A stretch of 64,000 bases of DNA from Trichomonas vaginalis G3 (GCF_026262505.1 NC_067204.1:23405300-23469299); one strand, 5' to 3'; positions 1 to 11,829 are shown, counted from the first letter of the stretch. A program made the numbers and translations. Notes: generated by a model not told the origin, from the letters alone.

Positions 1-167
1 TTTTAAAATAATTTATTTTATCTTTTATAAAAGAAGCTATATATAGATGATGTTAGATATTCCGCGATTAATTAAACATTGTTTAAATCCTGAATGGGTT
101 AAACTTCAATTTAAAAATGAAGATTGTGAATTATTAAAAAAATATGAAAGCCAAAATAAGCTAATGA
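1..167. repeat. Element A left terminal inverted repeat, inner part
   Basis: Matches the reverse complement of 18629-18790 nearly base for base. It includes the palindrome-like CTATATATAG near 36-45 and the first codons of the terminal-repeat gene. The match stops after about position 167, which marks the inner limit of the repeat. The outer part lies before the window. Confidence 0.88.
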
Positions 168-529
168 TTATTTGAATTTATGAAATCAATTATTTGATTC
201 ATTCTTTCTTCAATCTCTTCTATTCTTTTTGTTAAATCATCTATTTTCATTAATGAGGTGATTCTTGATTGAGGAATAGATTTCAAACTAACCACCCCTT
301 TTATTTTTGAAATTTTGAATCCATTAACTTTAAACATTTTATTCAATTTACATGTTGTCAATTCTTCAAATAATTTTTTATTATTAGCATAATAGTCATT
401 AAATTCTTCAACAGATGAAAAAATTTTTATTTCAGTAATTGGTTTAACAACGTTTATTTTTTGTTGAACATTTTCACTTTCATTTATTTCTTCCTCCTCT
501 GTTTCATTTATTTTTAAAATCGGTTTCAT
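161..529 (-). CDS. Element A small coiled-coil-like protein, 122 aa
   Basis: Unrecognised small protein, acidic near the N terminus, with a C-terminal heptad-like stretch rich in I, E and R. The copy in element B (45948-46316) differs at only a couple of residues. It is the outermost gene on the capsid side and points outward toward the terminal repeat. Its T-rich leader just before the ATG is the same type seen on other Maverick genes. The frame looks whole here. Function is unknown; a structural or regulatory virion-side role is only a guess from position. Confidence 0.7.
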   Translation of the reverse strand: MKPILKINETEEEEINESENVQQKINVVKPITEIKIFSSVEEFNDYYANNKKLFEELTTCKLNKMFKVNGFKISKIKGVVSLKSIPQSRITSLMKIDDLTKRIEEIEERMNQIIDFINSNNH

Positions 530-596
530 TTATCATTAAATAAAAATTAGAATATAAGTGATGAAATATATTTTTTTAATTAATATTAAATCAGAA

Positions 597-1071
597 ATGG
601 CGGCAGGATTCTTTAAAAAATTATGGGATGGAATTAAGAAAGCTGCGGGTTGGGTTTATAAAAAGATTATTAAACCGTTGCAAACTTTTTGGCACCAGTA
701 GCGAAAACGGCAGGAACTATCATAGGTGGAGTATTAGGTACTAAAGCAGGTAATCGGCGATGGAGCACAAGCAGGTAACGCAGTTGGTGAATTGCTGAAG
801 GAATACTTAATAAAATATGAGGTAGATAGTGGAAAAATAAATTATTTTAAAATTATTTTTATCTTAGTATCGGTTGTAGTCTTTGATAAACTTTTTCTCC
901 TTATTTAAAACTTCTCTTTGGGGCAGCTTTTGGTGTTATTGATTCAGCAATGTCACTAATTGCTTCTTTATTCTTAAATATCCAAATTGCCCCCTTCTTC
1001 AATGTTTCCCAAACTTTACTCGCTCCTCTTTTTACTCTATCCCACAGTTTCTTAAATATACCTGCAGCCAT
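597..1071. pseudogene. Element A pair of small amphipathic proteins
   Basis: Two short divergent-family genes facing each other: one on + from 597, one on - with its start at 1071. Both begin with MAAG followed by a KLWD-type amphipathic helix rich in Lys and Trp. The first continues into a Gly/Ala-rich hydrophobic tail in the better copy in B (45644-45880). Short basic amphipathic proteins beside the capsid gene are typical of minor virion proteins in Polintons and adenovirus-like viruses. That role is inferred from character and position only. The pair is broken in A. Confidence 0.6.
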
Positions 1072-1139
1072 AGTTGATTATTTCATTAAAATTAAAAATT
1101 CATTTTCATCTTTTAATTTGATTTTTTATTTATTAATAA

Positions 1140-2775
1140 ATGACGACTAACTATTTGGTGCCAAACACTAAACCAATTAATGGAAATGTGTTTCATTCAT
1201 TCGAAAAGATAAATGAAATATTCGCAAAGAATGATGGTAGAAGATATTATAGAGAACTTGAAAGTTCATGCTATGACTCTGATGCTCCATATTTTGATGA
1301 TAAACAAACTCATTTAAGAATTACAAATCCAGCTCATGATGTGAACCAATTAGGTGACACATATTAAACGCAAAGTTAAAGCAACTCTAGTTTCAAATAA
1401 AGCTTTCACATGTGATGCCGCTTTTAAATGCATGCGTTTATTCGTTGGTTACAAATCATCAAATCAAAGCTTTAAACAATTAGAAGTAGAAACCGAAAGA
1501 GGTGATGCCGGTTATCTTCAGATGGATTGCGCCCGTGAATCTTTCGCATTTGCAACATATAAACCAAAATCAGAAAGGAAAGTTAAAAAGTTTGTTCATT
1601 CGTTATATAATAATGTTCAAAAATATGATAACTCAGTATGTGGTAAATATATTGACCCTTCAGAAGTTTTCAAGAAAGCAAATGAAGAAGTTGATGTCAC
1701 TTTTGATATGATTATTCCGGTAAATGATTTGTTAGCATTTCAGGCGTTCGATGATTATCCTAATCATTTGGTGATATCATTCTTAAATATTATGTTTTCA
1801 GGGATACTTTAGTATTTTGTCAGGTTGACCCGTTAAGAGTTGCTGATTTACAAATTACGTTTATGAAAAGATAACTGATGAAAATTATGAAAAGATTATG
1901 AATCATGTTTATAAATATGATCGCAAATTCCAACAAATCGGACTTCCTGCCAAATTAATTACAAGCTTAGCCGCTACATCTGCTGACGCAACAGTTGATG
2001 ACGTTATTATTTCATGCACAAAGATGGAAGTTTTAGAGGATAAATGCATTACACCAGGATACGGTTTAATTGAAGAATCAGTTAAAGCAATACCACGTTT
2101 ATTCAGTAAGGAAGATCCATTCATGATTCCAGCTCAACATATTGACGTTCGTTCACTAAATGGAGTTGCATCACTCCTGAAGGTATCAGCTCAGATTTCT
2201 CATACGCTCTTCATAATGTTACAGATGTTGTGTTAGCATTTCCGAAGAATGCAATGCAAAGAACAGTTTTAGAAAATCCAATGCTTCGAGGTCTTCAGGT
2301 CACTATAATTCCAGAAAACTTCCCCGATCAAGTGATGACCACAGTGGGTGACATATTCTTTACACGTATGCTTCAAGCTTCTGATTTAGATGGAGTGAAT
2401 GAATGCACAGAAGAATATGAGGACTCATTAACTAGACCACTGAATGATGATAATGGCACGCCATTAGCTAGAACATGGAAAGACCAAACTTCATTCTTAT
2501 GCACTATTCCAGTTCAACGTGATGGAGCGGGTATATTCTTTGATGGATTAGAAACTTTCAATTCACAAGTTACAGTACAAGTGAAAGCTTATCCAATCAT
2601 TCAGGTGAAAATGACACTTACTGTTCAAAGGTGACAAATCCTCCTCAGGTTTGTTTTACTAGGACTACATATTGGACATGGACACCGGACAAAGGTTTGA
2701 AATATCATCCAACAGGTACACCACCACAGTATAGAAGTTCATATGATGAAATATTGATGAATAGAAATGTTTAAA
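1140..2775 (+). pseudogene. Element A major capsid protein (double jelly-roll type)
   Basis: Corresponds along its whole length to 43693-45329 in B. The product of about 540 residues sits directly before the ATPase, the usual capsid-ATPase order of Mavericks. It is recognised as the trichomonad Maverick capsid family by size, position and beta-rich composition, and by a C-terminal segment with W-T-P-D and a Y-H-P-T-G turn. The role would be the icosahedral shell. Similarity to B makes the limits secure. The copy is broken in several places. Confidence 0.75.
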
Positions 2776-2798
2776 ATTATAAATTTATTTTTGATTAA

Positions 2799-3622
2799 AT
2801 GGATTTAAATTCATCCACTCCTTATGAAGAATTAGCAGGAGTATATAATACATACGTAGATGATATGATTAATGAAGCATTGAGTGATAATAGAAATGCT
2901 CTATCTAAGGAAAAATTAATGAAAATTCCATATTCTGAATGTTACTTAAATTCAATCACTGCAGCAATTGGTAAACAAAATAAAGGTAAAACATTAACGA
3001 TATTAAAACAAATTATCATTATTGCTAACACTTCCCCCTATTCACATGTGTTAATTTATATCAGCCGTTCAGGTTCACCTTCAGATGATACATTTGAATC
3101 TTTAAAGCATTTAATCAAAATTCCAATTATTTATTATCACAAGAAGAAGCAGAAGATTATTTAAAAAACTTTTTAATGTATAAAGAATTATATAATACAA
3201 TCAAGAAGCAAGGATTAGAGGATAAAATTATTGATAAACAACGGGATGAATTATTTGAAACACTTTCTATTTCAAATTTTGATAGAGAATTTTTGCATTC
3301 ACTCATTTTTCTAGATGATGCAGTGAAATCAAAACTAATAACAAACGAGAAATCAATTTTAATCAGTTATTAACTCAATGTCGACACATTCAGTGTTCAT
3401 TTCTTTATGGCTGTTCAATACTTCAAAGCATTAAGCACAAACATTAAATCAAATCTATCAACCCTTTTCATTTTCAGTGGGTTTAGTCGTCAACAGTTGA
3501 ACGTTATGCTTTATCAAGTGAATTTACCAATGAGCATTAATGAACTTTACACACAATATCAGCAATTAGGTGAACATGGGAAATAATAGTTGATTTAAAT
3601 AAAGGAAGTGTTAAATTTGATT
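2799..3622 (+). pseudogene. Element A FtsK/HerA-type packaging ATPase
   Basis: Starts 24 bases after the capsid gene and shows a P-loop near its N terminus (GKQNKGKT). It lies in the position of the genome-packaging ATPase of Polintons and related viruses. The enzyme would pump DNA into the capsid. B carries the same gene at 42843-43668 on the other strand. The copy is broken. Confidence 0.8.
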
Positions 3623-3663
3623 AACTTTTTATAATTAATTTTTATTTTTATTTATAATTAAAC

Positions 3664-4559
3664 ATGACTGAAATGGCAAATCTTCTACAGGTTCCATTAA
3701 AACAAGGAACAAACAAAAAGGTGCATATAATAGAACTATGAAAGTTCCTGATGGAATGAAAGAATTAGTTCATATTGTTGCTGGTCTTCAAAAAGATGTT
3801 AAACAAATGAGAAACGTTTTAACATTACCAGAAGCTCAAGCATATGCCAAACGTCAAGGTCCAAAATTGGGAAGCACACGAAGCAGACATTACGGGTCCA
3901 AATGGAAAACCTGATGGTATAAATGAAGTTTTCGTTACTGATGGTCAAGGTAATATTAAAGTCATAAATGGTTATAAATTAACTATAACTGATTATCCTA
4001 AACGTAAAGCATATAATGAACGTTATCCTATGCAATTTGATGAAAATGGAAAAGCTGTTAAACAATACATTGGAGAAGGTGAAAATGGTCCAATTAATTC
4101 ATACCGTTATAATCCATATTCTTATTTCAATGAAGAATTAAATGCTATTGAAGAGGGACCGGATGGATTACCACGATATTCTAACCAGTTTGATGGTCAA
4201 TATGCAAACATTAGACCTGAAATTTCAGCTAAGAAATTCTTTAAAGTTGCTTTATTCGATCCAGTTTTCGCAAATGTTAAAGATGAACTTAAACAGCAAT
4301 TCCAACCAATTATAGTAGCAAGAATTGCATCAGGTGCTTTATCTCAAGCATTCAAAGATTTAATTAAGAAACCATTATATCAGCAACGAGGTTTAACTTA
4401 TGATTTAGTTAAGGAATCAGATAAAAGAAAATTTGAGAAATCAATGATTATAAGAATGCAATTAATGAATATATTCGGTCTATTAATTACGATGAAACAG
4501 CTAAAAATCAACTTCATGAACAAATACAGGGAATAATAGATTCAAAAGTTCCAGCAAAA
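3664..4559 (+). pseudogene. Element A conserved virion-side protein
   Basis: A gene of about 300 residues that follows the ATPase in both A and B (41910-42803 in B). It begins with a short polar segment, then carries repeated Gly, Asp and Tyr-rich stretches. No family is recognised with certainty. Its place among capsid genes makes a minor capsid or penton role possible, which is inference. The copy is broken. Confidence 0.55.
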
Positions 4560-4594
4560 TAAAAGTTTAAATATATTTTTTTATTCGATTATAA

Positions 4595-4945
4595 ATGAGA
4601 AGACGTTTCACTAGTCAAAAGAACACTAACGCAAAAGCAGAGATTACGGTTGGTTATAACGTAAATGATGATAAATCACGAATTATTCAAAATGTTAAAG
4701 TTAATGTTAGCCCTGAATTAACAAGGTCAGCAACTCAACCAAATTTATTAACTCGTGACTTACCGAAAAAGGAGGAGGAGCAAAATAAAGAAGATGGAGA
4801 CCCAATCATTTTATCTGAACCCGGTAAAGAACCTGTTGAAATTCCCACTTATCCAACATACCCCCCACCTCTTTCATCAAACATCGAGAACCCATATAAA
4901 ATAGACATTAATTCTGAATTAATGAAAATTTACCGTGATATATAA
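4595..4945 (+). CDS. Element A proline-rich small protein, 116 aa
   Basis: Basic N terminus (MRRRFTSQK), a polar middle, and a proline-rich C-terminal third with a PTYPTYPPP run. The frame is open. The counterpart in B is 41544-41873. The start is supported by the T-rich leader ending just before the ATG. Function is unknown; a proline-rich tail in a capsid-side gene could bind a partner, but nothing shows that directly. Confidence 0.65.
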   Translation: MRRRFTSQKNTNAKAEITVGYNVNDDKSRIIQNVKVNVSPELTRSATQPNLLTRDLPKKEEEQNKEDGDPIILSEPGKEPVEIPTYPTYPPPLSSNIENPYKIDINSELMKIYRDI

Positions 4946-4959
4946 TAATTAATAATTAT

Positions 4960-5252
4960 GATTCAATAATAAATTTAATTGACCAATCCGTTTAATTATT
5001 TTACCTTATGAATCATTAATTCACATTATTGCCATTCTTTGTGATGTTCAAGATTCAGACGTTAAGATTCAATTTTTCATAGATGATGAGGTTTCATGCT
5101 GCGGAACAGTTGCAAAAATAAATCCTATAAAGGATATTAGCACAATTAAGATATCAAAGAACGGAACAACAACTGAACTTCATTTAACATATAATGATAT
5201 TTATAATAAAATAGTTGATGAATATAAAATATCACTTGAAAAATTCTTTTAA
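4960..5252 (+). pseudogene. Element A small conserved gene remnant
   Basis: A short coding stretch (for example VSCCGTVAKINPI, then a C-terminal EKFF) is shared with the opposite strand of B near 41207-41505. It sits between the proline-rich gene and a gene on the other strand. No family is recognised. The start is unclear and the region looks broken. Confidence 0.4.
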
Positions 5253-5253
5253 G

Positions 5254-5720
5254 GCTATTTAATATTCAAGCATTAACATTATCGAATAATAATCCTTTGA
5301 ATCATAATCAATAATAATTGACCTTTCACCAGTTTCTATCGTTTGTTTTATTTCTTTTGTTCCCCACTATCCGGATCGGTCATTGTAATTGTTTTTGTTA
5401 TAGTATCAGCTTTATCTTTAACTTCAATCTTTTTTCCATCGGGATATTTAAACCAAAATTCCAAAAATTCGATATTGTCAATCTGTTCATATTTTAATCT
5501 ATCAATTACATTTTTAATACCATCTGAAAATCTTATGAAATGGTCATTATATGGTTTGATTGAACTAAATTTGAATGAAGTGAAATATAACCTGTTGATG
5601 AATATGACACCGACTCATATTTTCTGAAAACACTAAAATTTATAACATGAATGAATTTCTTATTCGTTGAATTTATGAATTCTTGAGGTAATCTTATTCT
5701 AGTTTTATTATCACTGGAAA
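5254..5720 (-). pseudogene. Element A counterpart of the 159-aa protein of B
   Basis: Reverse-strand region matching the open frame at 40727-41206 of B. The product is a small mixed alpha/beta protein with no recognised family. It is the only - strand gene between the capsid block and the fibre in A, and the same polarity switch occurs in B, so the layout is inherited. The copy is broken. Confidence 0.5.
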
Positions 5721-5756
5721 ATAACGCTTTACCATATTTTTAATCGTAATAAAAAT

Positions 5757-6461
5757 GTCAATTATCAATATTATTTCGAATAATAGCTGTGAATTAAATT
5801 TAACAGTTAGCGGAATTTATAATGTTACTCTCGTTTCTGTGAGTGGTAAATTTAATCCCATTCTTTTAGACCTTCAGATTATATATCATTTATTAAAGAT
5901 GACCTTGAAAAAACGTATGATATGTATATAAATAATGTGATAGCGAAATGGGATATTAACATGATTTAAGTTATTTAAATGAATCATTTATCGTATGGTA
6001 TGAAGAAAATTTTAAATCAAAACCTGATAAACTTTTTGAACTTGATGAAATAAATAACCTTATTAAATTCCGCTGAAAATTAAATTTTGTACTCCTCATC
6101 TTCGTTCATTGTTGGGATATTAAATTTTGAAAAAGATGTTGGGGATGTTTTGTATTCTGACACTGGTTCCAATTTCATTTTAATCAAATGTGATAAAGTT
6201 AATACCCCAATGAGATTTTCACATCAAACATTAGACCCTAACTCTTACCCATCAATACAAAACATTTTATCCATCAACTTAAACACATTTTCTTTATCAT
6301 ATCCGTTTCAATTATCCGGGAATTCATTTATTCTTCATTCAAAAGATTTATCAAATATTAAATTTAGAATAACTGACCTATTTGATTGTGATTTAGAATT
6401 TATGAATGAAATATTATGGCAATTTCAAATAGAGAAAATAGCTGATGAGATAACGGATTAA
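5757..6461 (+). pseudogene. Element A conserved protein upstream of the fibre
   Basis: A gene of about 235 residues, the same as 39997-40706 in B. It has alternating hydrophobic residues typical of beta structure. It lies directly before the fibre gene, so a fibre-base or minor capsid role is possible, but no family is recognised. The copy is broken. Confidence 0.5.
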
Positions 6462-6485
6462 ATATTTATTTTTAAATCATAATAA

Positions 6486-7524
6486 ATGATTAAACCACAA
6501 CAACTTAAGGTGCAAAGCGCCCAGGTCCTTCAGACCATTACATACGCCATATATGCATATAATTCAAAGATGGCAGAACAAACGCAAAGGTTGAAATATG
6601 GAGATTTGAGATAGTATTGAAAAATGAACCATTTCGAATTCGTTTGCAAAGGTGGTGCGTGATATCAAATATAAAAGAAATTTTATTTATGAATTCTAAA
6701 ATTAAAGGATAACGGATGATATAACATCAATTCCACCAGAAGAACAGAGATATTACGCATTAAATGCATTTCCTAAAGTTTTGAAGATTGGAAGATTTAA
6801 TTTAAATGAGGAATTCATAGAAGGTTTCCTAAACGACATAATGAAGAAAGCATAAGGAATATGTGGATAGTGAGTTAAATAAGAAGGCAAATTTGGTTTA
6901 TGTTGATGAAAAAGATAATGAAATTAAAGAAAAGTTGAATGGTATCATGAATGGACATTTGAGACTTTTAAAGTTAAAGCTGATACAGAATGGGTTTTGG
7001 GATGTTTAGACCTTAAAGCAGATAAAACTTATGTTGATGAAAATTATGCAAAGAAGTCGGAAGTAAATGATGATTACAAGCATGAAAAATGAAATACTTC
7101 AAACATTATATCCTGTTGGTTCTATTTATACGTCAATGAACTCAACAAATCCATCAACAGTTTTAGGTTTTGGTATGTGGAAGCAGATTGTAGATAAATG
7201 CTTATACTGTGCTAGATATTCAAAGCAAACAGGTGGTTCGAAGAAAATTAAAGAAGCAAACCTTCCACCGCACACTCATACAGGAACTACAAACTTTTCT
7301 GGCGACCATAGCCACTCATTAAGAGACCACCCATTATACAACTCAGAATATGAAGCCGGTTATGATGTTTTATCTCCAGATTATAACCATTCAGCAAAAA
7401 AGATTTTTCGACAAACTGAACCGGGAGGAAATCATTCACACACTTTCACAACAAATCCAACAGGCTTGGGTAAAGATTACATGCCACCATTTGTGACTAT
7501 ATTCGCATGGTACCGCGTTCAATG
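6486..7524 (+). pseudogene. Element A fibre with phage tail-collar-like domain
   Basis: The C-terminal part has the pattern of the phage tail-collar or short-fibre tip: LYPVGSIYTSMN, a GxW segment, a histidine-rich stretch (LPPHTHTG) and a closing MPPF-AWYRVQ. The N-terminal part has KADKTYVDE-type units seen in trimeric fibre shafts. It would be a receptor- or surface-binding appendage of the virion. B (38800-39972) and C (50448-51623) carry related fibres. The copy is broken in its N-terminal half. Confidence 0.78.
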
Positions 7525-7630
7525 AACGCGCTTGAGCCCAGACCTTTGGGTCAAGGCTTACCGAATGAACTAAATATATTTTATGTCTGTAATTAATTAG
7601 GTAATGAAGTAATGGATGAACTGGAGAAAT

Positions 7631-7810
7631 AAATGTTTACGTTAATGGTTTCAGGTTATTCAATAATTAATTATTTTTGAATAACTGAAGGTGTCACTAC
7701 GTCACCATGTGTCACTCGGTTAATTAACTTCACTGAAAATGATGACAACATGACATTTTGACAACATTCCTGGAAATTTGATGCAGTCCAAAAATAACGT
7801 TAGTTTTATT
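7631..7810 (+). repeat. Cassette-boundary repeat, A copy 1
   Basis: About 180 bp starting with the TTAATGGTTTCAGG motif. It contains GGTGTCACTACGTCACC, then GACAACATGACATTTTGACA, and ends before the KilA-N leader. Related copies stand at 8551-8710, and inverted at 11088-11197 and 11212-11350. Others are in the right terminal repeat of A and in B and C. It brackets the KilA-N and primase-helicase genes. Confidence 0.85.
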
Positions 7811-7844
7811 TTTTCAACTTTTTATTTTGTATGTAAGAACAGAA

Positions 7845-8500
7845 ATGTCAGTCGAAGCAAAAACATTCACGAACAAATCTAATGGCGAAACATTCACAAA
7901 AGGCACTTATAATGGTATTGAAGTCTTACGTAGAGACAAGGATGGTTACATTAATGCAACAAATATGTGCCAGCAGTTTAGGAAAGACTTTAGAAAGTTG
8001 TTGAAAATAAGTCCTGGGAAGAGTATTATAAGGCATTGTGAAGAATATAGCAACAGTCCGAATTCCGGCGGTTGCTTTTTATACAAAATTCATGCAGGAA
8101 TTCCTGATGAAATCAAAACAGGTTAGAGGAACGTATGTAGACCCAAGACTTATAAACTATATAGCAATGTGGGCTTCTCCAAAATATTGCATAGCAGTTG
8201 GAAAAATTATGGACTCCATAGACAAGAAAGTTCATGAGAAATTAGATGAAGAAGAACTCGAAGATACAGTAGAGAATGCAAAAACATTTGTTTGAAGAAG
8301 AAGTTAGAAAAATGTGCGAAAAACAATTAGAACATGAACGTGAGATATGTTATGGTTATAGAGATTCTCCATACGAACTAGACCAATGGGAACAAGAAGA
8401 TTTAAAGAGAGAATTTAGAGAATATGAACTCGCTAAGATAGCATTAGAAGCTGCAGAAAAGAAGTTAAAAAGTTTGGGGTCGTTTTGTACAAAAATATTT
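7845..8500 (+). pseudogene. Element A KilA-N domain protein
   Basis: The N-terminal half has the KilA-N pattern of large DNA viruses and phages (GYINATNMC, then the MWASPKY segment), a DNA-binding fold. The C-terminal part is a charged helical region. The gene lies inside the repeat-bounded cassette. Its leader TTTTATTTTGTATGTAAGAA is shared with the KilA-N-class genes of element C at 58985 and 63580. The start at the MSVEAK methionine follows that leader. The copy is broken. Confidence 0.75.
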
Positions 8501-8550
8501 GTGATAAATGAACCATTTATTTTTGTCATAAACGACCAAAAATATATTTT

Positions 8551-8710
8551 ATCGTTAATGGTTTCAGGTTATTCAATAATGAATTATTTTTGAAGAACTG
8601 AAGGTGTCACTATGTCACCAGGTTAATTAACTTCTCTTAAAAATGATGACAACATGACATTTTGACAACAGTCGGGGAAATTTGATGCAGTCCAAAAATA
8701 ACGTTAGTTT
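8551..8710 (+). repeat. Cassette-boundary repeat, A copy 2
   Basis: Second direct copy of the boundary repeat, between the KilA-N gene and the primase-helicase gene. It has the same order as copy 1: the TTAATGGTTTCAGG motif, the GTCAC cluster, then GACAACATGACATTTTGACA and the AAAATAACGTTAGTTTT tail. Confidence 0.85.
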
Positions 8711-8743
8711 TAAAATTATTTTTATTTTTTTATTCCTATATAA

Positions 8744-11054
8744 ATGACAGCAACAAACAACAACAGCAACTATATCGTTTCTGATGAAAAAGTTATTGAT
8801 TCATTAGCTGAGGAATTAGTTGTGGCAGAAACTAAAACCCTCAACGAAAGAATTGGTGAAAACAAGATTGATTTACATAACTACCTCAAACATGATGGAG
8901 GAAGAGGAAGGAAAACTGGTATGGCTTATTAGTAAATAAAATTTCAAATTTAACGATTATAGATGTTGATATCATAAATCGTACAATGATGAACTTAAAG
9001 AAACAGTTAGAAAAGATATTTTATCAAAACTTTCGGATAAAGATGTTATCGTTAAAACCGCTTCAGGAGGTCTTCATATTTATTGCAACACTAATTTCTT
9101 CTATTCAGTTTCGAACAGAATGATTAAATGCTATTCCTGCAATGATTATGATATTGATATCATGACTTCTATTGATGATTCAAAGCGTTCTTTAGTGGTT
9201 ATGGCTGATTCAAGAGTTCGAAAGAATGCAACAGAACCAATCAATACATACTCATTCATTCGTGGAAGTTATGACTCGACCATAACCAGAACAGTGAATG
9301 ATATATTAAATGATTTGAATATTAAGGTAAGAGTTGAACAGAAGAACGAAGAAATAAAGACTATTATGAATGAAAACAAAGATGTAAACATTGACGATAA
9401 ACTTGCCCAGAGCATAGTCGATGGCATCTGTGATTTTGAAGTACATAATGACGGTGGAAACATGAATTTGGAAAAAGAAATAACATTATTCACACTGTTT
9501 CAAGCAATTAATTCGTTACCTAATCATTTAATTAATGAAGCATACGATAACGTTTATAACTTCTGCAGCTTAACTGAAAATGCAAAAAGTAATTTTGAAA
9601 AAGCACGTAGTAGATATGCACATTTAATGACTTCTCCATTTGTTTTAGTGAAGATTCTAAAACTATATCAAAAAGAATATTATGATGAATATGTTTTACC
9701 TTTATTACGTAAGCCAAAAATAACATTTGATATAAAACTTGATGACTCGTTTTTGATAACAGATATTAGACGCAAGGCTGAAAATCATCAGTATAAAAAC
9801 AGTTCTGAAGTAATTGAGGATTTATCACGTGTAATCCGTTTTGTAGATTGTGGAAACAAATACTTCATTCAAAAGGACTATAATATCCACGACAAAATGA
9901 ATCAAATATCATTCGTTCTTCAATCAAACATGAAAGAGTCACTTAAAATGATTAAATTATTTAAAGAAGAAGGTAAAACAATAACAGCATGGGACGTACT
10001 ACTAAATCAATTGTCTTCATTAACCGTTAAGGGTGTTTGCTTTAAATCTGATTCCCCAGATGTTTTCTCAACGTTTCAGGGTTATAAATACAACATTCTT
10101 GAAAAGCCTGATTACTCAAAAATTGAGATGTTTATGAATTTCATTAAAGAAGCCATTTGTGATAATAACGATGAAGTGTATAAATACCTTCTCAGCTGGA
10201 TTGCATCAATGATTCAACATCCTGGAATCAAGAATGAAACAGCAATTATTTTGAAAGGACTTCAGGGAACAGGTAAAAACAGATTTACAGACATTATTTC
10301 TGAACTTCTCGCCGGTTATTCATGCAAAAACATTACCGAAATAAGTGAGCTAACGGGTAATTTCAATTCAGTAGTTGAGAATAAAATGTTTCTTGTACTT
10401 AATGAACTCAAGAATGTAGGTGAAGATAGACTCGCAAACTTCAACGCTTTGAAATCAATTATTACGGATAATGAGATTAGAATTAATGAAAAGAATCAAC
10501 CCAGAAGAACTGCTCAGAATGTTGCCAATTTCATTTTGGTAACTAATAACGTCTACCCTGTCAAAATTGAAGTTGGAGACAGAAGATACGTAGTTTTAAG
10601 AGTTAATGGTAAATTCAAGGGTCAATTTGATTACTTCAAGAATTTGATGAATTCATGCACTAAGGAATTTTATGATAATTTACTGACGTATTTTATGCAA
10701 TATGACCTTTCATCATTTAATGTACGAATCATACCGATGACTGAAGCCAAACAAGATTTAATCGAGTTATCAACAAATCCTTTAGATGTATGTATAAATA
10801 CACATTATGATGAATTGTGTGCAGGTATGACGTGTAAAAATGCTCTATTCTGCAAACCATCAGACATGAAAGACAAGAATTTCCAAATGAGCATTAAGGA
10901 TAAATGTGATAAGAAACAGAGAAGAATAGATGGTAAACAAACATGGTGTTATGTTTTGAAAGAAGAAATGAAAGGATTATATAAACAGGTTGAACCAAAC
11001 GATAATGAGGATTCATTTACTGACGATGAAATACCTGTAAATGAAGCTTTATAA
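8744..11054 (+). pseudogene. Element A primase-SF3 helicase (D5-like)
   Basis: The N-terminal part resembles an archaeo-eukaryotic primase: an IIDVD segment, SGGLHIYC, then a second acidic cluster. The C-terminal part is a superfamily 3 helicase, with Walker A GLQGTGKNRF, a Walker B-like MFLVLNE and a closing ILVTNN sensor segment. This fusion primes and unwinds DNA in large DNA viruses and some mobile elements. The helicase portion of about 640 residues is open and the N-terminal part is broken. The gene is absent from B, and it sits between the boundary repeats, which suggests it came in as a cassette. Confidence 0.8.
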
Positions 11055-11087
11055 AGTATGATTGGAATTTATTTTTGCATTAATCCT

Positions 11088-11350
11088 GCTGTGTTGTCAA
11101 AATGTCATGTTGTCAGTAATTTTAAGAGAAGTTAATTAACCGAGTGACACATGGTGACGTAGTGACACCTTCAGTTCTTCAAAAATAATTAATTATTGCC
11201 TTCCTCCTTTCGTACCTGTTGTCAAAATGTCATGTTGTCAGTAATTTTAAGAGAAGTTAATTAACCGAGTGACACATGGTGACGTAGTGACACCTTCAGT
11301 TCTTCAAAAATAATTAATTATTGAATAACCCGAAACCATTAACGATAAAA
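11088..11350 (-). repeat. Cassette-boundary repeats, A copies 3 and 4 (inverted)
   Basis: Two tandem copies, 11088-11197 and 11212-11350, in reverse orientation to copies 1 and 2. They are separated by CCTTCCTCCTTTCGTACCTG. Copy 4 ends with CCATTAACGAT, the complement of the start of copy 1. Together with copies 1 and 2 they form an inverted bracket around the KilA-N and primase-helicase genes. The separator also occurs with the copy at 18950 in the right terminal repeat. Confidence 0.85.
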
Positions 11351-11381
11351 TAACTGATAACAAAATTTTATTTTTATATAA

Positions 11382-11534
11382 ATGGATACCCCACAAGCTC
11401 AAAATTTACCACGAATCATAACAAGGGAGGAAATGATGCAAGAACTAATTAAAAACAACAAACCACGAAAACCGAGAAGATGTGGTTATGCAGTAATGAT
11501 GCAAGAACCCGGAAGGGTTCGGGAAGAGGAATAA
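11382..11534 (+). CDS. Element A 50-aa basic peptide
   Basis: A short open frame with a Maverick leader (TTTTATTTTTATATAA) directly before the ATG. It contains IITREEMMQELIKN followed by a basic KPRKPRR run. The ITREEMM-LIK core resembles LLTKDELNKMMIK and LLTRQQLEKLLK in two small peptides of B (38328-38510 and 38570-38704), which suggests a common motif. Function is unknown. Confidence 0.5.
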   Translation: MDTPQAQNLPRIITREEMMQELIKNNKPRKPRRCGYAVMMQEPGRVREEE

Positions 11535-11537
11535 AAA

Positions 11538-11810
11538 TTAAATTTGGATTGAGTTTAAAAATTCATCTTTATTAAATTCATCTCTTCCAATCAATTTATT
11601 TATTCTATTAAATTCTTTTATTTTTGCTTCACCCAGTTTAATGATTGAACGGTAAGTTTCTAATTTTTCGATTATTTCTTTCCTCTCTTTATCGTTTTCA
11701 ACCCCACCGCATTGCGGCTTCTTTTTGTAATAGCATATTTTTGATTTAATTCTGTTTAGTTTCTTTTTATATTCATTGTCTGGACTCTTGGCTGCTTTGT
11801 TGTCACTCAT
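11538..11810 (-). CDS. Element A 90-aa basic helical protein
   Basis: Small, very basic and helical, with many Lys, Arg and Glu residues. B has the same gene at 37585-37881, slightly longer near the N terminus. It lies immediately downstream of integrase on the same strand in both elements, so the two may be co-expressed. It could be a nucleic-acid-binding accessory protein; this is inference from charge only. Confidence 0.6.
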   Translation of the reverse strand: MSDNKAAKSPDNEYKKKLNRIKSKICYYKKKPQCGGVENDKERKEIIEKLETYRSIIKLGEAKIKEFNRINKLIGRDEFNKDEFLNSIQI

Positions 11811-11829
11811 TTCTTACGAAATAAAAAAA

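Noticed and set aside
7827-7845. Mini-intron from GTATGT to ACAG in the KilA-N leader
   Set aside because: Only about 14 bases long and repeated in the leaders of other KilA-N genes; better explained as a promoter or leader motif.
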